DNA of 48,897 nt from Lactobacillus sp. MRS-253-APC-2B (GTDB taxonomy: Bacteria > Bacillota > Bacilli > Lactobacillales > Lactobacillaceae). The notes beneath the pieces were generated by a model. It worked only from the letters and a program-made list of their open reading frames with translations. It did no database searches and was not told the DNA's origin. Below, piece by piece: positions 19,270-28,030 of the stretch. A program made the position numbers and the translations under genes. Every line of letters starts with the position of its first letter. Within the stretch, counting starts at the first letter, position 1. The DNA lies in the NCBI RefSeq assembly GCF_012843675.1, contig NZ_JABAFO010000013.1, positions 1 to 48,897 on the forward strand. The letters are read 5' to 3'.

Positions 19270-19937
19270 TCATTTCTCTTATTACAGTTAAAAATCTGAC
19301 CCTAGCCTATGGCGACAAGGATATTGTTGATGGCCTAAGCTTTTCGCTGACAGCCGGAGATTTTTTGGTTGTCATCGGGGATAATGGCGTGGGTAAGACA
19401 ACGCTGGTGCGGGCACTTTTAGGACAGCTCAAGCCGAAAAAAGGCACGATTGCCATGCAAGAAAAACTGAAAATTGGCTATGTACCGCAATTTCGCAATC
19501 TTGATGAAGAGTATCCGCTGTCAATCAAAGACTTTGTGGCCTTAAACGCCGGCAAGAGTCTGCGGCCATGGCTAAATAAAAAGGAACGCCAGCATTTAAA
19601 GCAGATTCTGGAGCTAACGGATCTGATTCGCATTCAAGAACGCCAGCTGGGCCAAGCCTCAGGCGGTGAAAAGCAGCGTGCCTATCTGGCGCAGGCACTG
19701 TTGGGCAACCCGCGGCTTTTGATTTTGGATGAGTCGACGGCCAGCCTAGATAATGAAATGAAATACGAGCTGCTGGATCTGGTTGCCAAGCTGCAAAAAC
19801 AGGGCTTGAGCGTGATTTTTATTACACATGACTGGGAACTGGCGCAAAAATACGGTACGCGTTATCTGAAGATGATGCCGGGTCACTATCAGACGGGGCC
19901 AATCGCTGAGTTTCGGCAGGGGGTAAAAAATGTTTGA
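19266..19937 (+). CDS. znuC: Metal (zinc) ABC transporter ATP-binding protein
   Basis: 223 residues with a complete ATPase domain: Walker A GDNGVGKTTL, Q-loop VPQFRNLDEEYP, signature SGGEKQR, Walker B LLILDEST and the THD switch histidine. The Q-loop sequence is typical of zinc/manganese importers. It energises uptake through the adjacent permease at the cytoplasmic membrane. ATG 19266 overlaps the znuA stop, and the GAGGTG is very close to it (about 2-3 bases). No other start codon is available before the conserved domain. Its end overlaps znuB by 8 bases. Confidence 0.9.
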   Translation: MIISLITVKNLTLAYGDKDIVDGLSFSLTAGDFLVVIGDNGVGKTTLVRALLGQLKPKKGTIAMQEKLKIGYVPQFRNLDEEYPLSIKDFVALNAGKSLRPWLNKKERQHLKQILELTDLIRIQERQLGQASGGEKQRAYLAQALLGNPRLLILDESTASLDNEMKYELLDLVAKLQKQGLSVIFITHDWELAQKYGTRYLKMMPGHYQTGPIAEFRQGVKNV

Positions 19938-20724
19938 GTTGAGTTTTATGCGCAATGCATTCATGGCAGGAACGTTTATTGCCATCGTTAGCGGAACGAT
20001 CGGCGTCTTTGTAATGGCGCGCAATATGTCTTTTTTGACGCATACCCTGTCAGAGATTGGCTTTGCGGGGGCTTCATTTGCCGTCTTTGCTGGCTGGCCA
20101 GCCTTAAATGGCATGCTTTTGTTTACCATGCTGAGCTCAGTTTTGGTCGGACAAATGAGTATCAAAGAATCACGTCGGGAGGCCGTGATCAGTGCGGTTT
20201 CGGCGCTGTTTATCGGGCTGGGCATCTTGTTTTTGTCACTTTCTAGTCAAACGGCCAGCTCGGCTACCAGCATTTTGTTTGGCAGCGTGGTCGGTATCAG
20301 TAAACATGAGGTCTGGCAGCTGGTGGGGCTGTCGCTTTTGGTATTGGCGGTCGTGCTGATCGGCTATCGGCAGCTGAAGTTTGACTCGTTTGATGCGGTT
20401 GGTGCACGGGTCAATGGCGTCAATGGTACGATCGTCTCGATCATCTTTTTGCTTTTGTTGGCACTAAGCGTCAGCGTGGCAGCCCAGATTGTTGGCTCGC
20501 TTTTGATCTTTATTTTGCTGACGCTGCCGGCAGCCAGTGCTAAGTATTATACGCATGGCGTGGCCAAGATGATCGTTTTGGCGATTTTGTTTGCAATGCT
20601 GGGGACCTGGCTGGGACTTTACCTGGGTTATCTAACCAATTGGCCGGTCAGCTTCTTTATTGCGGTGATTGAGGTGACAATCTACATATCCGCATTGATT
20701 TTCCAGCATTTGGTCAACGATTAG
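19930..20724 (+). CDS. znuB: Metal (zinc) ABC transporter permease
   Basis: 264 residues and about 7-8 membrane segments of the ABC-3 permease family. Recognisable parts are FMARNMSFLTHTLSEIGFAGA near residue 30, ATSILFGSVVGIS, the FDAVGARVNGV coupling loop, and LLTLPAASAKYY. It forms the channel of the importer with znuA and znuC. GCAGGGGGT lies just before ATG 19930 inside znuC. The operon closes with a hairpin terminator. Confidence 0.9.
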   Translation: MFELSFMRNAFMAGTFIAIVSGTIGVFVMARNMSFLTHTLSEIGFAGASFAVFAGWPALNGMLLFTMLSSVLVGQMSIKESRREAVISAVSALFIGLGILFLSLSSQTASSATSILFGSVVGISKHEVWQLVGLSLLVLAVVLIGYRQLKFDSFDAVGARVNGVNGTIVSIIFLLLLALSVSVAAQIVGSLLIFILLTLPAASAKYYTHGVAKMIVLAILFAMLGTWLGLYLGYLTNWPVSFFIAVIEVTIYISALIFQHLVND

Positions 20725-20743
20725 CAGAAAGTGTTAAAATAAG

Positions 20744-20778
20744 ACACGGCTCAAGCTTTGGGCGGTGTTTTTTAATTT
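20744..20778 (+). terminator. Terminator after znuB
   Basis: ACACGGCTCAA pairs with TTGGGCGGTGT around GCT with one G-G mismatch, followed by TTTTTTAATTTT. Confidence 0.75.
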
Positions 20779-20796
20779 TGGTCGTAAAATGCACCA

Positions 20797-20898
20797 ATGA
20801 TAATGTTTAGTCCGGAATTTCTCTTTTTTGCTTATCTAAATTGGTTAATCCTTTTAGGTGCCGTGATTATTATGATTATTTACCGAAATGGCTTGTAA
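20797..20898 (+). CDS. Possible 33-residue membrane peptide
   Basis: A short frame begins ATG-ATA-ATG at 20797 and ends at TAA 20896-20898. The product is almost one transmembrane helix: an acidic-aromatic start (MFSPEFLFFAYLNW), then LILLGAVIIMIIY and a short basic end RNGL. The shape is that of a small membrane protein with a cytoplasmic positive end. No good ribosome site or promoter is visible, so it may be chance. It lies in the 266-base gap between the znuB stop and purR. Confidence 0.3.
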   Translation: MIMFSPEFLFFAYLNWLILLGAVIIMIIYRNGL

Positions 20899-20917
20899 GA
20901 TTATAAATAAAATTGCG

Positions 20918-20944
20918 GTAAAAGACGAACTATTATGGTATGAT
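20918..20944 (+). promoter_or_regulatory. purR promoter with PurBox-like motif
   Basis: AAAAGACGAACTATT carries the CGAAC core (20926-20930) of the PurR binding box. It lies just before an extended -10, TGGTATGAT (20936-20944). No good -35 is seen. The position fits autoregulation of purR. Confidence 0.45.
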
Positions 20945-20990
20945 TTGAAGGTATCAATAATTATTAGCTCAAGTAAAAGAGGGAGATCAC

Positions 20991-21836
20991 ATGAAAGTCA
21001 GACGCAGTAATCGCTTGGTTGATATGACGCGCTATTTGATGGAACACCCACGGACATTAGTTTCATTAAAGTTTTTTGGTGAACGTTACGGCTCGGCCAA
21101 GTCATCAATCAGTGAGGATCTAAGCATCATTCGGCGGACGCTGCACACATGGGGCGTTGGTCGTCTGGAAACTCTGCCTGGTGCCAGTGGCGGAGCCCGT
21201 TTGACGCTGCTCTACTCTGAAGAGAATGCTGCGCAGGTCATTGATGATCTGGTTAAGGCAGTTGATGACGACAGCCGTCTTTTACCAGGTGGTTATGTCT
21301 ATCTGTCAGATCTTTTGGGTCGACCAGACGTGCTGCGTGAAGTTGGTCGCTTGATTGCAACGCAGTACGTTGACGATGACGTTGACGTGGTGATGACGGT
21401 TGAAACCAAGGGGATTCCGATTGCACAAAGCGTAGCAATGTATCTGAATAAGCCATTCGTAATCGTGCGCAACAGCTCACACATTACTGAAGGATCAACG
21501 GTCAGCGTCAACTATGTTTCTGGTTCATCACAACGGATCAAGAAAATGGAGCTTTCGCGGCGGACGCTTAAGGAAGGCGCCAATGTGATCGTGGTGGACG
21601 ACTTTATGAAGGGTGGCGGCACGCTGAACGGCATGAAGTCGCTGATCGAAGAGTTCGGCGCTCACTTGGTTGGCATGACGGTATTTGCTGAGGGACAATT
21701 CAGCGGTCAGCGACTGGTTGACGGCTGCACGTCTTTAATTAAGGTTCAGGCAGTTGATGACACGACCAACAAAAAAATCACTGCTCAGCCAGGCAGCTAC
21801 ATGGAAGCCGTATTTGGCAAGAAAAAGGAGAAATAA
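20991..21836 (+). CDS. purR: Purine operon repressor PurR
   Basis: 281 residues. It has an N-terminal winged helix (1-70, RRSNRLVDMTRYLMEHP to SKSSISEDLS-like segment) and a phosphoribosyltransferase-like domain carrying the PRPP motif VIVVDDFMKGGGTL near residue 200. PurR represses purine synthesis genes, and PRPP or (p)ppGpp modulate it. Three genes later prs makes PRPP, its effector. A GAGGGAG ribosome site precedes ATG 20991. The order purR-glmU-prs is conserved in Bacillota. Spacing to glmU is 6 bases, so the two are co-translated. Confidence 0.96.
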   Translation: MKVRRSNRLVDMTRYLMEHPRTLVSLKFFGERYGSAKSSISEDLSIIRRTLHTWGVGRLETLPGASGGARLTLLYSEENAAQVIDDLVKAVDDDSRLLPGGYVYLSDLLGRPDVLREVGRLIATQYVDDDVDVVMTVETKGIPIAQSVAMYLNKPFVIVRNSSHITEGSTVSVNYVSGSSQRIKKMELSRRTLKEGANVIVVDDFMKGGGTLNGMKSLIEEFGAHLVGMTVFAEGQFSGQRLVDGCTSLIKVQAVDDTTNKKITAQPGSYMEAVFGKKKEK

Positions 21837-21842
21837 ATCAAT

Positions 21843-23210
21843 ATGACGCAACGCAATGCAATTATTCTCGCGGCCGGCAAGGGTACGCGGATGAAGTCCA
21901 AGCTTTATAAAGTATTGCACCAGGTATGTGGCAAAACGATGGTTGAACATGTCTTGGGTCAGTTAGAAAAAGCCAAGATCGACAACATCGTAACGGTAGT
22001 TGGCTATGGTGCCGAAACTGTTGAGCAGACGCTGGGCAATCGGACCAAATATGCTTTGCAAAAACAGCAGCTGGGGACCGGTCATGCCGTTATGCAGACT
22101 GAGCAGCTGCTGGGTGATCAAAAGGGTGAAACGCTGATCGTTAGCGGGGATACGCCTTTGTTTACCGCTGCGACCTTTAACAAGATGTTTGAATACCATG
22201 AGCAGCGTCATGCGGCAGTCACCATTTTGACTTCAGTGGCACCGGATCCAACCGGCTATGGTCGTATTGTTCGTAATGACGTGGGCATCGTTGAGCGGAT
22301 TGTCGAACAAAAGGATGCCACGCGTGAAGAACAGGAGATTCACGAAATCAATACTGGGGTCTACTGCTTTGACAATGAAAAACTGTTCCAGGCCTTGAAA
22401 TTAATCAATAATGACAATGCTCAGGGCGAATATTACCTGACCGATGTCATCGGTATTTTAAAGAGCCATGGTGAAATCGTCACGGCCTACCGGATGAATG
22501 ATTTTGATGAATCAATGGGGGTCAATGACCGCGTTGCCTTGGCCCAGGCCAACAAGATCATGAGAAAGCGCATCAACACCCAATTGATGCAAGACGGTGT
22601 TACCATGGTTGATCCCGACACGACCTATATTGATGCCGACGTCAAGGTGGGACGTGATACGGTTATTGAAGGCAACGTCGTAATTAAAGGCAATACGACA
22701 ATCGGCAGTGACTGTTTTATTGGAGCCCATTCCGTAATTACGGATTCCGTGTTGCATGATGACGTTAAGGTTTATGCCTCAACGCTGAAAGAATCCGAAA
22801 TGCACACCGGTTCCGACATTGGCCCCAATAGTCACCTGCGTCCGCAAGCTGAAATCGGCAAGGGCGCTCACATCGGAAATTTCTGTGAGATCAAGAAGGC
22901 CTACATTGGTGAAAATACCAAGATCGGTCATCTGAGTTACGTTGGCGATGCAACCTTGGGCAAGAACATCAATATTGGCTGCGGCGTGGTCTTTGTCAAC
23001 TACGATGGTTCTAAAAAGCATCACACCAACGTTGGTGATCATGCTTTTATCGGCAGCAATTCAAACATCGTTGCACCAGTTAATATTGCTGAAGACTCAT
23101 TTATTGCGGCTGGATCGACGATTACGGACAGTACTGAACGTTTCGACATGGCAATCGCACGGGCACGTCAGGTCAACAAACCGGATTATGCCAAGAAGCT
23201 TCCTTGGTAA
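21843..23210 (+). CDS. glmU: Bifunctional GlmU (GlcN-1-P acetyltransferase / UDP-GlcNAc pyrophosphorylase)
   Basis: 455 residues. The N-terminal uridyltransferase domain has [19 protein letters not shown] and SGDTPL. The C-terminal left-handed beta-helix shows hexapeptide turns (for example [20 protein letters not shown]) and the acetyltransferase block [14 protein letters not shown]. The product UDP-GlcNAc is the precursor of peptidoglycan and is the substrate of MurA (33412). ATG 21843 is preceded by AAAAAGGAGA at a somewhat long spacing. Confidence 0.97.
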   Translation: MTQRNAIILAAGKGTRMKSKLYKVLHQVCGKTMVEHVLGQLEKAKIDNIVTVVGYGAETVEQTLGNRTKYALQKQQLGTGHAVMQTEQLLGDQKGETLIVSGDTPLFTAATFNKMFEYHEQRHAAVTILTSVAPDPTGYGRIVRNDVGIVERIVEQKDATREEQEIHEINTGVYCFDNEKLFQALKLINNDNAQGEYYLTDVIGILKSHGEIVTAYRMNDFDESMGVNDRVALAQANKIMRKRINTQLMQDGVTMVDPDTTYIDADVKVGRDTVIEGNVVIKGNTTIGSDCFIGAHSVITDSVLHDDVKVYASTLKESEMHTGSDIGPNSHLRPQAEIGKGAHIGNFCEIKKAYIGENTKIGHLSYVGDATLGKNINIGCGVVFVNYDGSKKHHTNVGDHAFIGSNSNIVAPVNIAEDSFIAAGSTITDSTERFDMAIARARQVNKPDYAKKLPW

Positions 23211-23213
23211 CAG

Positions 23214-23242
23214 TTGCTTTTTGTGCTTTAAATCAATATGAT
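23214..23242 (+). promoter_or_regulatory. prs promoter
   Basis: TTGCTT (23214-23219) and TATGAT (23237-23242) are 17 bases apart, shortly after the glmU stop. Confidence 0.6.
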
Positions 23243-23281
23243 TAGAGTGTTGGAAAAAGTATGCAGATTTCGGAGGACCCC

Positions 23282-24265
23282 ATGAAAGAACGTTATGCTG
23301 ACCCTAAATTAAAAATCTTTGCCCTAAATTCCAATCGTCCCTTGGCAGAAAAGATTGCCGAAGAAGTTGGCGTGGAACTGGGTAAACTTTCGGTTGACCG
23401 CTTTAGCGATGGTGAGATTCAGATCAACATCGAAGAAAGCGTTCGTGGTGATAATGTCTACGTGATTCAGTCAACCTCAGCTCCTGTCAATGACAACCTG
23501 ATGGAGCTGATGATCATGATCGATGCCTTGCGTCGGGCAAGTGCCAATACGATCAACGTGGTCTTGCCATACTATGGCTACGCACGGCAAGATCGTAAAG
23601 CGCGGAGCCGGGAACCCATCACGGCCAAGCTGGTTGCCAACATGCTGCAGAATTCCGGCGTAACGCGGATCGTTGCCCTCGATCTGCATGCAGCTCAGAT
23701 TCAAGGCTTCTTTGATATTCCGGTTGACCATCTGATGGGGGCACCGCTTTTGGCTGACTACTTTATCAATGAAGGCGTGGCTGCCAATGCCGTTGTTGTC
23801 TCGCCTGACCATGGTGGGGTTACGCGGGCACGGGCCCTGGCTGAGTTTTTGAAGGCGCCAATTGCCATTATCGACAAGCGGCGGCCACGGCCAAACGTTG
23901 CCAAGATCATGAACATCATTGGTGACGTTAAGGGTAAAAAGTGCATTATGATTGATGACATGATCGACACTGCCGGTACGATCTCCAAAGGTGCGCAGGC
24001 ACTGATGGATGCTGGTGCAGAAGAAGTCTATGCTTCAGCAACCCACGCCGTTTTATCCGGTCCAGCCATCGAGCGTTTGGATAACTCGCCATTAAAACAG
24101 GTCGTCGTTACGGACTCAATCCAGCTGCCGGCTGAAAAGCAGATTGACAAGATCGTGCAGGTTTCCGTAGCACCGCTGATTGGATCGGCCATCAAGCGGA
24201 TCAACGAAAATCGCCCGGTCAGTCCATTGTTCAACAATCGTTTTGAACAAGCCAACGAAGATTAA
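23282..24265 (+). CDS. prs: Ribose-phosphate pyrophosphokinase
   Basis: 327 residues; makes PRPP from ribose 5-phosphate and ATP for nucleotide, histidine and NAD synthesis. Motifs are [15 protein letters not shown], the [15 protein letters not shown] loop, [11 protein letters not shown] and the PRPP loop [12 protein letters not shown]. The start is ATG 23282 with GGAGG at 23271-23275. The in-frame ATG 23261 precedes that ribosome site and is not favoured. PRPP produced here also feeds pncB (26537) in the same window. Confidence 0.97.
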   Translation: MKERYADPKLKIFALNSNRPLAEKIAEEVGVELGKLSVDRFSDGEIQINIEESVRGDNVYVIQSTSAPVNDNLMELMIMIDALRRASANTINVVLPYYGYARQDRKARSREPITAKLVANMLQNSGVTRIVALDLHAAQIQGFFDIPVDHLMGAPLLADYFINEGVAANAVVVSPDHGGVTRARALAEFLKAPIAIIDKRRPRPNVAKIMNIIGDVKGKKCIMIDDMIDTAGTISKGAQALMDAGAEEVYASATHAVLSGPAIERLDNSPLKQVVVTDSIQLPAEKQIDKIVQVSVAPLIGSAIKRINENRPVSPLFNNRFEQANED

Positions 24266-24279
24266 TCAAACTATGCTTC

Positions 24280-24306
24280 AAGAGTCGCTGATGGGCGGCT
24301 CTTTTT
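24280..24306 (+). terminator. Terminator after prs
   Basis: AAGAGTCGC pairs with GCGGCTCTT (one G-U) around TGATGG, followed by T's. Confidence 0.85.
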
Positions 24307-24310
24307 GATT

Positions 24311-24340
24311 TTGAGGCAAAATAGCAGTCCATGTTATAAT
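24311..24340 (+). promoter_or_regulatory. Promoter of the lipoprotein-nrtR unit
   Basis: TTGAGG (24311-24316), 18 bases, TATAAT (24335-24340). It lies 31 bases before the lipoprotein start. Confidence 0.6.
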
Positions 24341-24371
24341 GGTTGAGGCAAGACATAAAGGAGCAAAAAAT

Positions 24372-25097
24372 ATGAAAATCAAAACTTCGATGAAGCGACT
24401 CATGCTGGGCATGGCTTCAGTAATGGTCATGTTTGGCCTGGCTGGATGCGGCAGTACGTCTACTCAGTCCAGCGAGTCGTCTTCTGCGTCGTCACAATCT
24501 TCTACCAAGACGACGGCTGCTTCCAAGGCGCGGGATACTGCCAATAATCAGATCATGTCCGGCCAGTACAAGGAAGCATTGAAAACGCTGCTGGCAGTTA
24601 AGAATCCCGATTCACAGACTCGCAGCATGATTAAGGATCTGCAAAAATACTTAGCGGCTCAAGATGCCTATAACGATCAGGAATATGAGGAGGCTGCCAG
24701 TGATCTGGCTTCAGTATCGTCAAGTTCCAAGCCAATGCGCTCTGCGTTTATCAGCATGAAAAACAAGGTCAAGCAGGCTCAGCAGTCGGCTTCAACCAGC
24801 TCTGCCAGTCAGACCAGCACGAGTACTTCGAACAGCACGAGCGCTTCGTCGGCTGCCAGTTCATCCAGTTCAGCGGCTAACTCACAGGCGGCCAGTCAGA
24901 CTGGTATGGACGTGATTGATGCGTTTGCAGCCAAGATGAGCTTTAACCAATCCAGTTATGGAATCATTCCAGAGGGTAAGGATGGCGACGTGTACACCTT
25001 TGAGGTTCGTCAAAACAATGATGACAATACCGTTGCCCACTTGATTGGCATCTATCAATATAATGCCGTAACCGGTGCGGTGGAAAAAATCGGCTAA
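24372..25097 (+). CDS. Ser-rich lipoprotein of unknown function
   Basis: 241 residues. A type II signal peptide is clear: basic N-terminus, hydrophobic core and the lipobox LAGC, with the lipid-modified Cys near residue 27. A Ser/Thr-rich spacer follows. Next is a helical region (about 55-135) with Tyr- and Ala-rich repeats resembling TPR units (GQYKEALKTLLAV; DAYNDQEYEEAASDLASV). A second long Ser/Thr/Ala linker follows. The final 50 residues form a small strand-rich domain (YGIIPEGKDGDVYTFEV) seen at the ends of many lactobacillar surface lipoproteins. I cannot assign a function. ATG 24372 has AAAGGAGC; the frame opens earlier at 24339. NrtR follows after 27 bases, so the two are likely co-transcribed. 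Confidence 0.85.
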   Translation: MKIKTSMKRLMLGMASVMVMFGLAGCGSTSTQSSESSSASSQSSTKTTAASKARDTANNQIMSGQYKEALKTLLAVKNPDSQTRSMIKDLQKYLAAQDAYNDQEYEEAASDLASVSSSSKPMRSAFISMKNKVKQAQQSASTSSASQTSTSTSNSTSASSAASSSSSAANSQAASQTGMDVIDAFAAKMSFNQSSYGIIPEGKDGDVYTFEVRQNNDDNTVAHLIGIYQYNAVTGAVEKIG

Positions 25098-25124
25098 TAT
25101 CCAACTAAGAAGGTGAGAAATGGA

Positions 25125-25877
25125 ATGAGCGAGGAAATTATTGCCCGTCCGTTGATTACAATCACCAACATCATTTGGAGCTTTAATCGGCAGACGCATG
25201 AAATGCAGCTGCTTTTGATCAAGCGATCGGAAGCCCCATTTCAAGATGCCTGGGCCTTGCCGGAAACTCTTTTGCGCAGTACGGAAAGTGCCGATGATGC
25301 TGCATTGCGCCTGATCAAAGACAAGATTGGTCTTGAGGTACGTTCAACGGCAACTGAACAGTTGGCAACATTTACGGCTCCACATCGTTCAGTGGGGGAG
25401 CGGGCCTTGGCATTGGCCTACATGACTTTTTTGCCGGCCATGCCCAAACTAAAGCCTGGTTATGGTGCGGTAGCTGCAGAATGGTTTGCTTTTGAGAATT
25501 TCGGCCATCATTATTTATTAAGTGATGGCAAGCAGCGGTTTGATCTTTCTGATACCTCACAGGCCTTGGCGTTTGATCATGATCAAATCGTTACGACGGC
25601 CATTCAGCGGATTCGCAATAAGCTGGACTACCAGCCAACGGTTCTGCAGGTGTTAGGACCAACGTTTACGCTTAAAGAGGCCCGTGAGGTTTATGCGCCG
25701 TTTTGGCAGTTGCGAGCTGACCAGATTGATAATTCCAATTTTCGCAAAACGCATCAGCATCTTTTTAAAGAAGTCGGGACGGCTACCACGCGCAGGCGCA
25801 GCGGTCGGCCTCCTAAGATATATGCATTGGCGAGCTTGCCAAATCCATTGGAAAGGAGTAAAGTTGACAACAATTAA
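25125..25877 (+). CDS. nrtR: NrtR-type NAD biosynthesis regulator (degenerate Nudix plus winged helix)
   Basis: 250 residues. Residues 8-150 form a Nudix domain beginning PLITITNIIWSF. The Nudix box region LPETLLRSTESADDAALR continues LIKDKIGLE, where the REUXEE core reads RLIKDK, so the catalytic glutamates are gone. Residues 172-236 form the winged helix seen in NrtR (LGPTFTLKEAREVY, then SNFRKTH and SGRPPKIYAL). NrtR proteins bind ADP-ribose and control NAD synthesis and salvage genes. The adjacent pncA-pncB pair supports this. ATG 25125 has AGAAGGTG 9 bases upstream; a GTG at 25113 overlaps that site. Its stop lies within the terminator stem. Confidence 0.88.
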   Translation: MSEEIIARPLITITNIIWSFNRQTHEMQLLLIKRSEAPFQDAWALPETLLRSTESADDAALRLIKDKIGLEVRSTATEQLATFTAPHRSVGERALALAYMTFLPAMPKLKPGYGAVAAEWFAFENFGHHYLLSDGKQRFDLSDTSQALAFDHDQIVTTAIQRIRNKLDYQPTVLQVLGPTFTLKEAREVYAPFWQLRADQIDNSNFRKTHQHLFKEVGTATTRRRSGRPPKIYALASLPNPLERSKVDNN

Positions 25878-25897
25878 AGTCAACTTTACTTTTTTTT
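25857..25897 (+). terminator. Terminator overlapping the nrtR stop
   Basis: AGTAAAGTTGAC pairs perfectly with GTCAACTTTACT around a 10-base loop, and seven T follow. It separates nrtR from the pncA promoter. Confidence 0.9.
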
Positions 25898-25906
25898 GCG
25901 CTTATT

Positions 25907-25923
25907 AAAGTAATTTATACTTT
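25907..25923 (+). promoter_or_regulatory. Candidate NrtR operator over the pncA -10
   Basis: AAAGTA-N5-TACTTT is a perfect inverted repeat, and its right arm overlaps the -10 TATACT (25916-25921). Half-site centres are one helical turn apart. It is the only palindrome between nrtR and pncA apart from the terminator. Assignment to NrtR is inference from position. Confidence 0.55.
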
Positions 25924-25950
25924 TATCCAGTGATTTGAGAGGTGAAACAA

Positions 25951-26505
25951 ATGGTAAACGAGGCACTGCTGATTATTGACTATACCAACGACTTTGTTGC
26001 TGATGATGGTGCCCTAACCTGTGGCAAGCCCGCCCAGACTCTAGACGATCACATTACAGAACTGGCCGACTCATTTTTAAAGGCCGGCAAGTGGGTCTAT
26101 CTGCCAACCGACGTTCATCAGCCAAATGATCCGTATCATCCGGAAAGCAAATTATATCCCCCGCACAACGTTAGAGGAACCTGGGGTCGCAAGCTTTATG
26201 GTCAGCTTGGCAATTGGTATGAAGAGCATAAAGATGATGAGCATGTCATTTTAATGGACAAGACGCACTATTCATCATTTTGTGGCACGCCCTTGGATCT
26301 GCGCTTGCGTGAAAGAAAAATCGACACGCTGCATTTGACCGGAGTCTGCACGGATATCTGCGTTCTGCATACGGCGATTGCTGCCTATGATCTGAATTAC
26401 CAGATCGTCGTACATGAAAAAGCCGTAGCAACTTTTGATCCAGCTGGTCAAGACTGGGCAATGCGGCATTTTAAAAACGTATTGAACGCACGAATTGAAG
26501 ATTAA
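25951..26505 (+). CDS. pncA: Nicotinamidase (isochorismatase-family hydrolase)
   Basis: 184 residues. It hydrolyses nicotinamide to nicotinate, the entry to NAD salvage. The catalytic Asp lies in LLIIDYTNDFV, the lysine in MDKTHYSSF and the nucleophile cysteine in the TGVCTDICVLHTA block; metal-binding residues DVHQPNDPYHPES follow the second strand. ATG 25951 is 8 bases after GAGAGG. An upstream GTG at 25942 falls within the ribosome site. pncB follows 31 bases later. The pair, with an upstream NrtR gene, forms a coherent salvage unit. Confidence 0.92.
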   Translation: MVNEALLIIDYTNDFVADDGALTCGKPAQTLDDHITELADSFLKAGKWVYLPTDVHQPNDPYHPESKLYPPHNVRGTWGRKLYGQLGNWYEEHKDDEHVILMDKTHYSSFCGTPLDLRLRERKIDTLHLTGVCTDICVLHTAIAAYDLNYQIVVHEKAVATFDPAGQDWAMRHFKNVLNARIED

Positions 26506-26536
26506 GCAAAGTTAGATAAGTTGAGGGAGAGAGAAA

Positions 26537-27982
26537 ATGGCAATGTCTGAAGAATTATTGACGGATCTGTATGAATTTTCGATGGCCAATGGCTACTATG
26601 CGACCCTGCCGCATGACCAAGAAGCGGTTTTTGACGTCTTTTACCGCAACGTTCCCGATAATGGCAGCTTTGTCATTGCGGCTGGGCTGGCCCAGGTTGT
26701 TGAGGCTTTGGAGAATTTTCACTTTACGGATGATGACATCAGCTACCTGCGATCATTAAATCTGTTTTCGGCTGGCTTTTTAGACTACCTGGCCAATCTG
26801 GAGTTTTCCTGCACGGTTCGGGCAATTCCGGAAGGTACGCCGGTATTTCCACGGGAGCCAATGCTGACGGTCAAGGGCCCATTGCTGCAGTGTCAATTAC
26901 TGGAAACGTTTGTATTAAACATCTTGAACCATCAGTCACTGATTGCTACCAAGTCGCGCCGTATCTGTGCGGCGGCTGAGGGACGTGCGGTGATGGAATT
27001 TGGCGCGCGGCGGGCACAGGGACCAGATGCCTCGGTCTTTGGTGCACGGGCTGCTGTCATCGGTGGGTGTACCAGCACGTCCAACTGTTTGGCAGCCAAG
27101 AAATTTGGCCTGGTGGCTGCTGGGACGATGGCACACAGCTGGATTGAAAGCTATCCTGACGAACTGACGGCTTTTCGGGCATGGGCTCAGGTTTACCCCG
27201 ACAGTGCCTCACTGTTGGTTGATACCTATGACGTCTTAAAGAGCGGGGTGCCAAATGCAATTAAGGTCTTTAAAGAACTACGGCAGGCCGGGCATGAACC
27301 GGTTGGCATTCGCATTGATTCCGGTGATTTGACTCAATTGGCAACCAAGGCGCGGCAAATGCTGGATGAGGCCGGATTTGAAAATGCTAAGATCACGGCC
27401 TCCAATGCGCTGGATGAAACCGTGATCCAAGCATTGCTCAAAGAAGGGGCACCACTGGATAATTTTGGGATTGGTGAAAAGCTGATTACCAGCTCGACTT
27501 CACCGGTTTTGAGCGGAGTCTACAAAATGGCGGCCTTAAAGGTAGATGGTCAATGGCAGCCAAAGATCAAGCTCAGCAACAGTCGTGAAAAGGTAACGCT
27601 GCCCGGCGACAAGATGGTCTATCGGCTCTACAAAAAGGATGTCCCCAAGGCTGCCTTTGCCGATGTGATTGCACTGGCCGATGAAGAGCTGCCAGCCACG
27701 CTTTATGCAATCAATGCTGATCCATTGGCAACCAATGATGAGATTGAATTGAGCAACTTTATCGCCAAACCATTGCAACAAGAAGTCGTTGGTCAAAATG
27801 CACAGCCAATTGAAACCAATGTCATGAAGCTGCAAGCCTCAATGAAGCATCAGCTGGCTGAGCTGCCAAAAGCAACCCAGCGGCTGATCAATCCAGATAT
27901 TTACCAGGTATATCTGACGCCAAAGCTGTTTAAGCTGCAGCAACAGTTGATTAAAGAACACCATCAAAAGGCCCAGGGCTAG
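26537..27982 (+). CDS. pncB: Nicotinate phosphoribosyltransferase
   Basis: 481 residues. It joins nicotinate and PRPP to make nicotinate mononucleotide, the second salvage step. Family marks are LLTDLYEFSMANGYY at the N-terminus, a FYRNVPDNGSFVIAAG block, NHQSLIATKSRR, FGARRAQGPDAS, and GIRIDSGDLTQL with the catalytic-region residues. Length matches the long Gram-positive form. GAGGGAGAGAG precedes ATG 26537. nadD and nadE, needed to finish NAD, are not in the window. Confidence 0.95.
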   Translation: MAMSEELLTDLYEFSMANGYYATLPHDQEAVFDVFYRNVPDNGSFVIAAGLAQVVEALENFHFTDDDISYLRSLNLFSAGFLDYLANLEFSCTVRAIPEGTPVFPREPMLTVKGPLLQCQLLETFVLNILNHQSLIATKSRRICAAAEGRAVMEFGARRAQGPDASVFGARAAVIGGCTSTSNCLAAKKFGLVAAGTMAHSWIESYPDELTAFRAWAQVYPDSASLLVDTYDVLKSGVPNAIKVFKELRQAGHEPVGIRIDSGDLTQLATKARQMLDEAGFENAKITASNALDETVIQALLKEGAPLDNFGIGEKLITSSTSPVLSGVYKMAALKVDGQWQPKIKLSNSREKVTLPGDKMVYRLYKKDVPKAAFADVIALADEELPATLYAINADPLATNDEIELSNFIAKPLQQEVVGQNAQPIETNVMKLQASMKHQLAELPKATQRLINPDIYQVYLTPKLFKLQQQLIKEHHQKAQG

Positions 27983-27989
27983 GCCATAC

Positions 27990-28022
27990 AAAAAAGCGTC
28001 GCACCATCTGCGACGCTTTTTT
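27990..28022. terminator. Bidirectional terminator between pncB and the Cof gene
   Basis: AAAAAAGCGTCGCA pairs perfectly over 14 bp with TGCGACGCTTTTTT around CCATC. Confidence 0.92.
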
Positions 28023-28030
28023 GTTGATTA

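Noticed and set aside
25161-25335. Nudix hydrolase of the MutT/ADP-ribose pyrophosphatase type
   Set aside because: The Nudix box lacks the REUXEE glutamates and a C-terminal winged helix is present, so it is a regulator.
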